9,758 nt of DNA from CAYRIF01 sp964424205 (GCA_964424205.1 CAYRIF010000137.1:1-9758), one strand, 5' to 3'; shown: positions 1-7,428, numbered from the stretch's first letter. The notes: generated from the sequence alone by a model not told the origin. Made by a program: numbers and translations.

Positions 1-1874
1 ACCTTAATGTTATTTGTAAAATCATCAGACGTAAGAAATTCTGAAATAGATTTTAAGTGTGGAAAATATCTTTGCAAATTGCTAAACCTATAAAAAGGAA
101 GTTTGTTAAGTGCTTTGCGCAGTATGCGTCTTTCAAAACTGTTTAAATAATGAATTTTTCGGGCTGTTTGATTATTGGTTGAAGCTCTACTTCTAAAGAT
201 ATTCTGAACTGAGGAATCTCCAGAGAGTAATTTTTTCTTATAAATCTTATCTCTGATTGATTTATCTAATTTGAATTGATTGGCATGTCCTTTTGTCTGC
301 TTTTTTATAATTTGGCTACTACTTTTTTTAGCAGTGCTTTTCCCTTCCTCAGGGGTTGCCTTTAATCCTATTGCTTGCAATGCTTTATTTAATTCAACAA
401 TGTACTTTGGATTGTGTGCAGCATGATAATACAACGCTTCGCAAATTCGTAATTCATTGTCTATGTTATCATATTTTCTTTGATAGCGTGGTTGCTCTTC
501 TGTTAATCTGAAGGGGCAATACCGCGCACCTCTGCCTATTAATTGCGCCTCAGACATGGTTGTTTTCCCTACTTTTCCTTTGTGCACTGCAACTGTAGGG
601 TTATAGAGTCTAACAATGTCGAAAAGATTTAAAACATCCCATCCTTCGTTTAACTTGTCCACTGCAAAAACAGCTCGGTATTCATTGTCTCCATCTTCTA
701 GGCTGTTTATAATTAGCTGCTTTTCAATACTATCGTTTTTACTATCAATCGAAATACATTTACTTTCTGAAAAATCTTCTTGAAGCTCGGAAATTAGATT
801 GTCTATTGAGATATCATGGACGTCGAAATAATTAAAAATTTTAGAGATTACCTTATTGGTAGCGTTGCTGCTTATTTTCTTAATTCTTGCAGGCGTCAGC
901 GTTTGTATGCCGTTTATAAATTCGTCATAAAACGATTTACTATCACTTATTGTTTTGGACTTTAATAGTACCACAGGTTTTACATGTATTCTGTTTTTTT
1001 CAAAAACCTTCTTGCGATACTGATTTAAAATAATTGCTTGTAACGCTCTTTCAAATGGGTTTAATTCGGCTTGAAGCACATGAACCTCTTTGGAATATTT
1101 GTCCTTCCTAAATTGTTTTAAAGGATAGTCAAATAATAGCTTATCATGGTATTTCTTGGCTATTTCTGGATGTTGTAAGTCACTTGTAGCAGTGAATTCT
1201 AGCAATAAATTTTCAGTATTGGCACTAAATATTTTATCAACGGTACTTTCCCAACTAACCAATGCCTCCATTTCATCTTTTGTACGCTTCCCTTTTTTTG
1301 TTTCGGCATTAATATGATGTGCCTCGTCCGATAGTAATACTATTCTCTTCTCTTCAAAATCCTCATAAGTAAGGCTGTTTTCTTTTGGTGCGTTTAGCTG
1401 GGTATGCAAACCTTGAATGGTAGTGAAAACGATGTTTATATTTTCTTGATCAGCGGCTTCAAAATTTGCTACTTCTTTGATGGATATGTGCTTTCCAACG
1501 TTTGATAAAGTCTCATTAAATAAGTATTTGGATGAACGAGCGTTTAAAAAGTTATCCCTTGTTTTCTCAATAATATTGGCACTGTTTACAAAGAAAATAA
1601 AGTTACGATATCCTTGTGCATATAGTCCTAAAAGTACACCCGCCATTACTAGGGTTTTGCCACTGCCAGTAGCCATGTGAAAAAGCAGTTGTGTTGGTTT
1701 TTTTCTGTTTGGGTTATTGTTTAGGTGAAATTCAAATCGTGCTAAAGCTTCTGACTGATAGGGTCTTAATGCAAACTTAGGATTAAGATTATTTTTTATA
1801 ATTGGCTTTACTTCGAAAGCAAAAGCCTTTGAAATATTTCCAGATATATATTGTTCTAACGTTTTCTTACTCAT
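1..1874 (-). CDS. res: Type III restriction endonuclease Res subunit, helicase part (partial at left edge)
   Basis: This is the ATP-driven translocase subunit of a type III restriction-modification complex. In this family Res works with the Mod methyltransferase to find unmethylated sites and cut DNA. I translated the minus strand from the ATG at 1874-1872. It stays open for 624 codons and leaves the window, so the C-terminus is missing. SF2 helicase motifs appear in order: Walker A MATGSGKT (residues 67-74), motif Ib-like FTTIQG, DEAH (183-186), FTATSD (motif III region, TAT at 228-230), DKLNEGWDV (406-413, typical of type III Res motif V) and QLIGRGAR (444-451, motif VI). Family members usually carry a C-terminal nuclease domain; if present here it lies outside the window. 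The start overlaps the stop of the preceding gene by 8 nt (ATGAGTAA), which suggests translational coupling. No frameshift or internal stop was found in the stretches translated. A general DEAD/DEAH helicase is possible, but the partner mod gene makes Res the best call. Confidence 0.93.
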   Translation of the reverse strand, partial: MSKKTLEQYISGNISKAFAFEVKPIIKNNLNPKFALRPYQSEALARFEFHLNNNPNRKKPTQLLFHMATGSGKTLVMAGVLLGLYAQGYRNFIFFVNSANIIEKTRDNFLNARSSKYLFNETLSNVGKHISIKEVANFEAADQENINIVFTTIQGLHTQLNAPKENSLTYEDFEEKRIVLLSDEAHHINAETKKGKRTKDEMEALVSWESTVDKIFSANTENLLLEFTATSDLQHPEIAKKYHDKLLFDYPLKQFRKDKYSKEVHVLQAELNPFERALQAIILNQYRKKVFEKNRIHVKPVVLLKSKTISDSKSFYDEFINGIQTLTPARIKKISSNATNKVISKIFNYFDVHDISIDNLISELQEDFSESKCISIDSKNDSIEKQLIINSLEDGDNEYRAVFAVDKLNEGWDVLNLFDIVRLYNPTVAVHKGKVGKTTMSEAQLIGRGARYCPFRLTEEQPRYQRKYDNIDNELRICEALYYHAAHNPKYIVELNKALQAIGLKATPEEGKSTAKKSSSQIIKKQTKGHANQFKLDKSIRDKIYKKKLLSGDSSVQNIFRSRASTNNQTARKIHYLNSFERRILRKALNKLPFYRFSNLQRYFPHLKSISEFLTSDDFTNNIK

Positions 1875-2547
1875 ATTCTTTCAAATATGTGATTAATTCT
1901 TGCGGAGGGAAACATGCTTTAAGCGGACAAACCCAAAAATCACGTTTAGCAAAAGACCAAGTTCTGCTTTCAGCAGGAAGTGCGTTTACTCTTTTCACTA
2001 ATCTTGGTTTGTCAATCCAGCAAAAAAGAAATGTTTTATCCAAATATGCTTTTCCTAAAAGGGAGTTGTATAAATAATTCATATCACCTGAAGTCAAATC
2101 TATATTTTTCGAAACCAACCAGTCATCTTTCATTTTTGTGCGATGTTCATAAAATATTTGGATATGGATGTCGCTTTTTAAATCTTCAATGGTATTTCCC
2201 CTTTTGATTAGTTTAATATCTCTTTTGTTGAAAGCGGTTTCTAAATCACCATCTGCATCAGGTAGTAGCGAGGTTTTTAATTCAATATCCAACCTCTTGT
2301 ATTGAAAATCAATGTCAATATTTGAAGCCATATCTATGGTATTTTTTGATTCAATGATTATGTCATTTGTCGAAAACCATTTCTCTATCGCGATCTCTCC
2401 AATAGCTCCTCTTAACTTGCTGTCGAACGAAACATTGGGATGCCGCTCTCTTAGGTTATCCAGAAGCAGCTGACTTTGCACTTTTTTGATGGCTTGCATT
2501 ACATCATCTTTTGTAACCTCTAGCTTCACTATTTGATTGAAATTCAT
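1867..2547 (-). CDS. Unnamed protein inside type III R-M operon, possible PD-(D/E)XK nuclease-like
   Basis: I do not recognise this 226-residue protein as a named family. Numbered from the ATG at 2547, it has a helix with RGAIGEIAIEKW (E51), then an acidic stretch around D78/D80, then the strand-like DIELKTS with E89-x-K91, and later IHIQIFYE. An acidic helix followed by D and then E-x-K resembles the core of PD-(D/E)XK nucleases. This is a reading of the pattern, not a family match. The C-terminal third is rich in aromatic residues and includes FWVCPLKACFPP. No signal peptide or membrane segment is visible. A GTG at 2550 overlaps the mod stop (TAGTGATG) and would add one residue; I chose the ATG two bases after that stop. 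The gene lies between mod and res with almost no spacing, so it probably acts with the restriction complex, as an accessory nuclease, specificity or control factor. An accessory role without catalysis is equally possible. Confidence 0.85.
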   Translation of the reverse strand: MNFNQIVKLEVTKDDVMQAIKKVQSQLLLDNLRERHPNVSFDSKLRGAIGEIAIEKWFSTNDIIIESKNTIDMASNIDIDFQYKRLDIELKTSLLPDADGDLETAFNKRDIKLIKRGNTIEDLKSDIHIQIFYEHRTKMKDDWLVSKNIDLTSGDMNYLYNSLLGKAYLDKTFLFCWIDKPRLVKRVNALPAESRTWSFAKRDFWVCPLKACFPPQELITYLKEYE

Positions 2548-2549
2548 CA

Positions 2550-4427
2550 CTATAAGGAATAAAATTTTCTAGTCATTAACTTGGATTCGGTATCAATTTT
2601 GTAATCAGCATCTTCCATTTCATGTAGTGAAACGTATAGATTGTTTTTGTCCAAAATTGCTACCAATACTTTTTTGATGGCTGTGATTTCCAGTGCTTTT
2701 AGTTTCTCTTCTTTTGGGAATGATTCAATGCTGTAATCAATATGCTGATTGGATTGTAGTTGATTGTAAATTTGAAGGAGTTCTTTTTTTGAAGAAGCCT
2801 TAAAAATTTCTTGAATAATTGTTTCATTAAAGTCCATCAGACTGCAAAAGTTAAAGCCATCAGTTAGGTGATGGTTTTTTAATGCAATTTGTGCTCTTTT
2901 AGCGGTGACAGTTTCTATATAATCCATCTGCTCCACTAGAATGAATTTTCGCGTGCTTTTAGTGGTCGCATTGATGGAGATTACCGCTTCTGCAGTGGTA
3001 CCCGATCCTGCAAAAAAATCTAAAACAATATCATTTTCTTTGGTCGCAGATAGAATCAATGTTTCAAGTAATTTGACAGGTTTTGGGTATGCAAATGGTT
3101 TTTCACCACCAAAAATATGCTTGATGTCTTTGCTGCCATCTTTGTTTAATGCGGTATTGTATAAAATTGAGGACAGGTTTCTGCCTCTCTGAATTACTCT
3201 TCCGTTACTGTCATACCGCAATTTACCTTTTTCTTCATTGACGTAGATTTTGTAATGCACGCGCCACTGGTTTTTGATTTTTTTGAAGACAATTCTATCA
3301 TCAGCAAGCCTTTTATTAAATGTGGCTTCGTTGCATTTCCATTGGTGTGCATTACCTTTTAAAATCGTTTCATCTGGACAGATTATATCATAATGCAAGC
3401 CGGAACTATCACTTAAACTCGGATCATTGAGGTCTTTGGTTTTGAATTTTCCGTGCGTTTTTACTTTGGCATCTCCTAGCTTGTATGATTGTAAAGTTTT
3501 TTTATCCAAGGGCATTTTGTAGATGCCGTTATTTTGTTTTCGATAAGCAAGGATATATTCATGCTCCACCGCAATGTCCTGACTGTCATTTCCTCCGCCA
3601 GCTTTTTTTCTCCAAATCAGGTTGGTGATAAAATGGTCTCTTCCAAAAACTCCATCACATAATACTTTCAGGTAAGCGTTTTCTCTGTCATCACAACTTA
3701 TATAAATGATACCATCATTATTCAAAAGCTCTTTTGCAACCTCTAACCTATTTTTCATAAAAGTCAGCCATGCCGAATGATTGAAGCTGTCGTTGTAATT
3801 AAATCCATCGCCGCCAGTATTATAAGGTGGATCAATATAGATCAGTTTGATTTTTCCTTTGTATACCTTTTTTAATGAGTGCAGTGCCAAAAGGTTATTT
3901 CCTTTGATGATAAAATTATCATTGATAGAAATATTCTTTACTGGCTGCACACCGATTTTGTTATAATGCTTCCAACCGGTGAGTACTTTGGGTTCAAAGA
4001 GCCTGTCTATTTGTTCTGGTGCCAATGTTTCATTCCAGAATACTTCTTTGAGTTTTTGCGCCTCTTTTGTTTGTCCGCCTTCGAGCACACAGTCTTTGTA
4101 CGCCCATGATAGTACAACTTCTTTTGCTTCAGTAATGTATTCATCATTGACGGTTAAGCCTATTTTGTTTTTAAACGCAGTATAGCTGTCTGGTAAAAAC
4201 TGTTTATTAGAAATGAACTTTTGGAATTTGATTTTATCAAAGACCAGTACTTTATTTACAGCCGTAAAAAAGTGTTTTTTGGCTATTTTATCTTTGATTA
4301 GAAGTGAAAGCAGTTCAGTGTCAAGTTTCAACGCAGCCTCAATAATCGTATTTTTGAACAGTTTTCCATCCTTACTATACTTTTCATTTTTACGAAGGAC
4401 AGTTTGTATATGTTCAAAAAGATTCAT
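2550..4427 (-). CDS. mod: Type III restriction-modification system DNA methyltransferase Mod (beta class, N6-adenine)
   Basis: This enzyme transfers a methyl group from S-adenosylmethionine to adenine in the recognition site of a type III system and supplies the sequence specificity for Res. It is 625 residues long from the ATG at 4427, normal for the family. The catalytic motif DPPYNTG (residues 199-205) precedes the AdoMet-binding motif DFFAGSG (470-476), which is the beta-class order. A helical N-terminal part leads into a segment around residue 75 (FISNKQFLPDSY) and another around residue 115 (VLEGGQTKE), both typical of type III Mod proteins. WLTFMKNRL and IIYISCDD follow DPPY. The roughly 200 residues between the catalytic halves (about 270-440) should hold the target recognition domain, so the DNA site cannot be read from here. 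FAYPKPVKLLE precedes the AdoMet motif. A TTG at 4439 would add four residues, but the internal ATG is the likelier start. I saw no simple-sequence repeat that would suggest phase variation. It is first in the operon. Confidence 0.95.
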   Translation of the reverse strand: MNLFEHIQTVLRKNEKYSKDGKLFKNTIIEAALKLDTELLSLLIKDKIAKKHFFTAVNKVLVFDKIKFQKFISNKQFLPDSYTAFKNKIGLTVNDEYITEAKEVVLSWAYKDCVLEGGQTKEAQKLKEVFWNETLAPEQIDRLFEPKVLTGWKHYNKIGVQPVKNISINDNFIIKGNNLLALHSLKKVYKGKIKLIYIDPPYNTGGDGFNYNDSFNHSAWLTFMKNRLEVAKELLNNDGIIYISCDDRENAYLKVLCDGVFGRDHFITNLIWRKKAGGGNDSQDIAVEHEYILAYRKQNNGIYKMPLDKKTLQSYKLGDAKVKTHGKFKTKDLNDPSLSDSSGLHYDIICPDETILKGNAHQWKCNEATFNKRLADDRIVFKKIKNQWRVHYKIYVNEEKGKLRYDSNGRVIQRGRNLSSILYNTALNKDGSKDIKHIFGGEKPFAYPKPVKLLETLILSATKENDIVLDFFAGSGTTAEAVISINATTKSTRKFILVEQMDYIETVTAKRAQIALKNHHLTDGFNFCSLMDFNETIIQEIFKASSKKELLQIYNQLQSNQHIDYSIESFPKEEKLKALEITAIKKVLVAILDKNNLYVSLHEMEDADYKIDTESKLMTRKFYSL

Positions 4428-4507
4428 GTTTGGTATCAATAATTAATCATTGTAAAAATATGATAAATTATAGGATGTTGTTTTATTTTTTAGAATTATA
4501 ATAAAAG

Positions 4508-4642
4508 CTAGCGGATTTTGTTAAGCGTCACTGTAGTATCTGCTTCATAAATGATTTCATGAAGTCTGGTTTTCCAATTGGTATGGGATGTATTTTTTTT
4601 GCTCAATGGGTTTTTGTCTGTCTTGTCAAAATTGGACCTAAT
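4508..4642 (-). pseudogene. Remnant resembling the N-terminus of a voltage-gated-type ion transporter
   Basis: A 44-codon minus-strand reading frame without an ATG lies between a TAA at 4645-4643 and a TAG at 4510-4508. Its translation includes WKTRLHEIIYEADT (residues 23-36). From memory this closely resembles the cytoplasmic N-terminus of bacterial ion transporters of the voltage-gated channel superfamily, where a similar RLHEIIFEADTP leads into GKxFD and the first membrane helix. Here the similarity stops right after EADT, the next eight residues do not fit, and a stop follows. No membrane segment remains. I read it as the broken 5' end of a channel gene, truncated where the DNA next to the restriction operon begins. 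Chance resemblance cannot be excluded because the matching segment is only about 14 residues. Confidence 0.4.
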
Positions 4643-4674
4643 TTAAATCATATACATGTTTGTAGAAATATTTT

Positions 4675-5241
4675 TTATTGATTGTCGACGGAACGGAATT
4701 TATCATCATTCCAATTTCTTGTATTATTTAGGATGTAATTATGTATTCGTTCAAATGATTTGCCGTCACGAATTATATGGTCATGATATCTAGGTTGCCA
4801 TTGATAACTGGCAATGATTTTTCGTGCGTTTTTTGTCACCCCAATTTTATATCCACGAATAATGGATGCCAAATTTTGGGATTGTGGGCCGAATTTATTT
4901 TTTGATACGGGTGCATTTTTTTGCACCCGTAGAGACGCAATATTTTGCGTCTCTACCACCCCCACAGGTTTATCAATAATCAAAATCCCATGAATATGAT
5001 TTGGCATGACCACAAATGCATTCAATTTTACAAACGGAAAATGTTGTGGTATTTCATGCCAATATTTTTCCGCCATTTTTCCGATGTTGGACAGGTTCAT
5101 TTTGTCATCATTGATTTCACCAAAATAATGTTTTCTGTCCTTGGTGCAGATGGTTACAAAATACGCTGCATTGCTGCCATAATCCCAAGTTCGCAATCGT
5201 GTTGACGCTATTCTGTATTTATTTTGGTATTTTTTTGTCAT
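4675..5241 (-). CDS. REP-associated tyrosine transposase (RAYT, Y1/HUH transposase of the IS200/IS605 superfamily)
   Basis: This 188-residue protein belongs to the single-domain Y1 transposase group related to IS200 TnpA. Such enzymes nick and join single-stranded DNA hairpins, and the REP-associated branch is linked to dispersal of short palindromes. The HUH metal site is MPNHIHGI (H82 and H84). The catalytic tyrosine is probably Y131 in IIRGYKIGVTKNAR, and the C-terminal WQPRYHDHIIRD with NYILNNTRNW is a hallmark of the REP-associated branch. The N-terminal YFVTICTKDR strand is also typical. The ATG at 5241 fits the usual N-terminal length. The gene starts 32 nt after the asnS stop, on the same strand, so read-through transcription from asnS is possible. 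The linker between the HUH and Tyr motifs (residues 96-112) is encoded by two palindromes listed separately. The frame is intact, so the enzyme could be functional; no classical IS ends were identified around it. Confidence 0.9.
   Translation of the reverse strand: MTKKYQNKYRIASTRLRTWDYGSNAAYFVTICTKDRKHYFGEINDDKMNLSNIGKMAEKYWHEIPQHFPFVKLNAFVVMPNHIHGILIIDKPVGVVETQNIASLRVQKNAPVSKNKFGPQSQNLASIIRGYKIGVTKNARKIIASYQWQPRYHDHIIRDGKSFERIHNYILNNTRNWNDDKFRSVDNQ
4906..4931. repeat. Perfect hairpin inside the transposase gene (10-bp stem, T6 loop)
   Basis: TACGGGTGCA at 4906-4915 is the exact reverse complement of TGCACCCGTA at 4922-4931, with a six-T loop between them. It lies wholly inside the transposase coding sequence and encodes part of the linker between the HUH and tyrosine motifs. 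Its right arm shares three bases with the next palindrome. Confidence 0.85.
4929..4956. repeat. REP-like palindrome inside the transposase gene (12-bp stem, 4-nt loop)
   Basis: GTAGAGACGCAA at 4929-4940 pairs perfectly with TTGCGTCTCTAC at 4945-4956 around the loop TATT. From memory, palindromes of the GTAGAGACG...CGTCTCTAC kind are widely dispersed in Bacteroidota and cyanobacterial genomes. That makes this a probable REP-type unit rather than a chance feature of the gene. It encodes residues 96-105 (VETQNIASLR). No second copy is present in this window. Confidence 0.8.
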
Positions 5242-5273
5242 TACATATAGGATTCTAAACCATTATAATTTCC

Positions 5274-6725
5274 CTAAAAATCCACATTCCCAGGAGTCCG
5301 AGGGAAAGGAATGACATCTCTAATATTGCCCATACCGGTGATGAACTGCACGAGCCTTTCGAATCCTAATCCGAAACCACTGTGGACGGCTGTACCGAAA
5401 AGTCGCGTGTCCAAATACCATTGCAATTCTTTTTTGTCAATGTCCATTGCCTCTAGTTTCTCTACTAATTTATCATAGCGCTCTTCTCTTTGTGACCCAC
5501 CTACAATCTCACCAATGCCTGGAAAAAGAATGTCCATGGCAGCGACAGTTTTGCCATCGTCGTTTTGCCGCATGTAGAATGCCTTGATATTGGCAGGGTA
5601 ATCAAACAGTATCACTGGTTTTTTGAAATGCTTTTCTACCAAAAATCGCTCATGCTCAGATTGTAAATCTGCGCCCCAATCATCTATCAAAAATTTGAAC
5701 CGTTTCTTTTTGTTGGGTTTAGAATTTCTCAAAATTTGTATTGCATCGGTATAGGAAAGGCGCACAAAATCATTGTCAGCTACAAATTGCAATCTTTCTA
5801 ACAATGATAATTCATTCCGCTCTTCCTGCTTTTTGTTTTTGTCCTCGTCTAGCGACCGTCTGTTTAAAAACGCCAGATCATCTTTGCAGTTGTCCAAAGC
5901 ATATTTGGCAAGGTATTTTAAAAATTCTTCAGCCAAATCCATATTGTCATTGATGTCATTGAAAGCCACCTCTGGTTCAATCATCCAAAATTCAGCCAAG
6001 TGTCTTGTGGTATTCGAATTTTCGGCACGGAATGTTGGTCCGAAGGTATAAATCTCAGCAAGCGCCATGGCAGCAAGTTCTCCTTGGAGCTGCCCTGAAA
6101 CAGTCAGGCTGGTTTTTTTATCAAAGAAGTCTTGTTTGAAATCGACTTCTCCTTCTTCATTTTTAGGTATTTTATTTAAATCTAGGTTGGTTACCGTAAA
6201 CATTTCCCCTGCCCCTTCGGCATCAGAGGCCGTGATAATAGGGGTGTGTACATTGACAAAACCTTTGTCATTGAAAAACTTGTGGACCGCAAAAATCATG
6301 GCATGCCGCACCCTGTATATCGCACTGAAAGTATTGGTACGTGGGCGTAGATGCGCAATCTCTCTTAAAAACTCTAACGAATGTCTTTTAGGTTGTAGTG
6401 GAAAATTTTCTGGATCAGCGGTTCCCAATACTTCAATTTCTGATGCATGAACTTCTACTTTTTGCCCATGTCCTTGTGATTCTATAATTTTACCGTTGAC
6501 AGAAATACATGCCCCTGTTGTGATGTCGGAAAGTAGTTCTTCGGTATAGTCGCTTGGATTGGCAACGATTTGCAAATTGTGAATAATTGAACCATCATTC
6601 AGCGCAATAAAAGCAACGTTTTTGCTCTCTCTTTTGGTGCGTACCCAGCCTTTTACATTAATTTCCATGCCAAATTTATCACTGGCAAGTATGTCTTTGA
6701 TTTTGGTTCGTTTTGATTTAGTCAC
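5274..6725 (-). CDS. asnS: Asparagine--tRNA ligase
   Basis: This cytoplasmic class II aminoacyl-tRNA synthetase charges tRNA-Asn with asparagine using ATP. It is 483 residues long, close to the usual bacterial length. An N-terminal OB-fold anticodon-binding domain is visible (residues about 20-100, with VKGWVRTKRE and FIALNDGS). The catalytic domain follows. Motif 1 is around GFVNVHTPII (155-164). SLTVSGQLQGE and FRAENS (232-237) form the motif 2 region. Motif 3 is GFGLGFERL (450-458). The ending IPFPRTPGNVDF is typical of AsnRS. The start is GTG at 6725: an in-frame TAA lies five codons upstream and the next ATG, at codon 20, would cut into the OB domain. GGA lies eight bases before the GTG and may serve as a weak ribosome binding site. 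The gene diverges from rpoN across 827 bp and is followed 32 nt later by the transposase gene. Confidence 0.97.
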   Translation of the reverse strand: MTKSKRTKIKDILASDKFGMEINVKGWVRTKRESKNVAFIALNDGSIIHNLQIVANPSDYTEELLSDITTGACISVNGKIIESQGHGQKVEVHASEIEVLGTADPENFPLQPKRHSLEFLREIAHLRPRTNTFSAIYRVRHAMIFAVHKFFNDKGFVNVHTPIITASDAEGAGEMFTVTNLDLNKIPKNEEGEVDFKQDFFDKKTSLTVSGQLQGELAAMALAEIYTFGPTFRAENSNTTRHLAEFWMIEPEVAFNDINDNMDLAEEFLKYLAKYALDNCKDDLAFLNRRSLDEDKNKKQEERNELSLLERLQFVADNDFVRLSYTDAIQILRNSKPNKKKRFKFLIDDWGADLQSEHERFLVEKHFKKPVILFDYPANIKAFYMRQNDDGKTVAAMDILFPGIGEIVGGSQREERYDKLVEKLEAMDIDKKELQWYLDTRLFGTAVHSGFGLGFERLVQFITGMGNIRDVIPFPRTPGNVDF

Positions 6726-6789
6726 TTTTGATCCGATTTATGAATATGTTTAAAAAATATTACACCTAATATGAGTGATTCAAAAGTGA
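6722..6789. repeat. 10-bp inverted repeat spanning the asnS start and its candidate promoter
   Basis: TCACTTTTGA at 6722-6731 is the exact reverse complement of TCAAAAGTGA at 6780-6789, with 48 bp between the arms. The near arm covers the GTG start of asnS and the far arm covers the candidate -33 element. It could be an operator pair or chance. Confidence 0.35.
6752..6783 (-). promoter_or_regulatory. Candidate Bacteroidota-type promoter for asnS
   Basis: Read on the minus strand, TTG (6783-6781) is followed after 21 nt by TATTTTTT (6759-6752). This fits the TTG / TAnnTTTG promoter pattern of the Bacteroidota at all but the last position of the -7 box. It lies 27-58 bp upstream of the GTG start. 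In such AT-rich DNA a partial match has limited weight. The TTG falls within one arm of a 10-bp inverted repeat. Confidence 0.3.
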
Positions 6790-7015
6790 TGAGAAGTGCT
6801 TGAGTATCTGACAGTTAAAAGGTTTATAAAAAACACAGAAACACTAACAGATCTTTAGAGTATTTTTGTAAGCCTTTTTAAATCAGAGAGTTAGTGCTTA
6901 TCGCAGTTTTGAATCCCTTAATTTAGGTGATAATAAGATGGTCACAAAAAAACGATAATTTACTGTTTTTGTCAAAGAATAAAAGAATTATTATAAATTT
7001 GGGAATATCTCTAAA

Positions 7016-7178
7016 TAGTGTCTGTTAGAAAACTATCTAATTTTATGAAATGAGTTATGTTGGATGAGATTTTGATTTTTTGAGATCCAGTGATGCCTGA
7101 GTATCAGTGGGTTGAGGAAAATTAAAATATTGCCAAAAGAAACATTTCTAATTTTGCAGAGTTTTCTAACAGACACTA
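7016..7178. mobile_element. MITE-like element with 17-19 bp terminal inverted repeats
   Basis: TAGTGTCTGTTAGAAAACT at 7016-7034 is an exact inverted match to 7160-7178. If the outermost TA on each side is a target duplication, the element is 159 bp (7018-7176) with 17-bp ends beginning GTGTCTG. The inside is AT-rich and encodes no transposase. The size, perfect ends and lack of coding capacity are those of a miniature inverted-repeat element moved in trans. A flanking TA would fit IS630/Tc1-like transposition, but the family cannot be fixed from one copy. Internal TCTAATTTT occurs near both ends in direct orientation (7036-7044 and 7147-7155). Confidence 0.72.
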
Positions 7179-7279
7179 ATACACTTGATTTATATGGAGA
7201 TAGCAATTTTGTAGCATAAAAAAGGACGGTTTTACTTCGGAATAGGTCATTCATATTTTAGTTGAAATGTGTCATGTAT

Positions 7280-7340
7280 ATATTTTTATAAAATTGTACC
7301 AAAGATGAATAAATATGCATTTACCTTTAGTTCAAAATTA
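7280..7340 (+). repeat. 61-bp direct repeat, copy 1
   Basis: The 61 bases from 7280 recur at 7464-7524 with two differences (7319 A versus 7503 G, and 7327 T versus 7511 A). The unit contains the palindrome TTTTATAAAA and then TTGTACCAAAGATG. The copies are 184 bp apart start to start and flank a pair of hairpins. The 59/61 identity in non-coding DNA indicates a recent duplication or functional conservation. Confidence 0.85.
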
Positions 7341-7387
7341 GGAATCAAATTTGTTAATTTTAAAACAGACCATAACAATACTCCCAT

Positions 7388-7411
7388 CAGAGTCTCTCGT
7401 AGAGGACTCTG
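7388..7411. repeat. Hairpin A of a related pair
   Basis: CAGAGTC (7388-7394) pairs with GACTCTG (7405-7411). Inside the stem TCT (7395-7397) can pair with AGA (7401-7403) around the triloop CGT, leaving a single bulged G at 7404. It has the same architecture as hairpin B downstream. Confidence 0.7.
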
Positions 7412-7428
7412 TATGTTCTTCATTAATA

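Noticed and set aside
1570..1600. TGGCAC sequence resembling half of a sigma-54 promoter
   Set aside because: It lies within the res coding sequence, lacks a properly spaced TTGC half, and is expected by chance.
1477..2207. Several plus-strand open frames of 67-91 codons
   Set aside because: They are antisense to res and the middle restriction gene, which have clear protein motifs or operon structure on the minus strand.
2941..4446. Plus-strand open frames of 68-83 codons opposite mod
   Set aside because: All are shadows of the well-supported methyltransferase gene.
6067..6450. 127-codon plus-strand open frame
   Set aside because: It lies antisense to the catalytic domain of asnS, has a serine/cysteine-rich composition typical of shadow frames, and shows no recognisable domain.
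6841..6897. CACTAAC ... GTTAGTG inverted match
   Set aside because: Only 7 bp with a 41-bp spacer in AT-rich DNA; not distinguishable from chance.
7033..7254. 73-codon minus-strand open frame
   Set aside because: It spans the MITE-like element and its flank, so its C-terminal half is element sequence. No protein features are visible.
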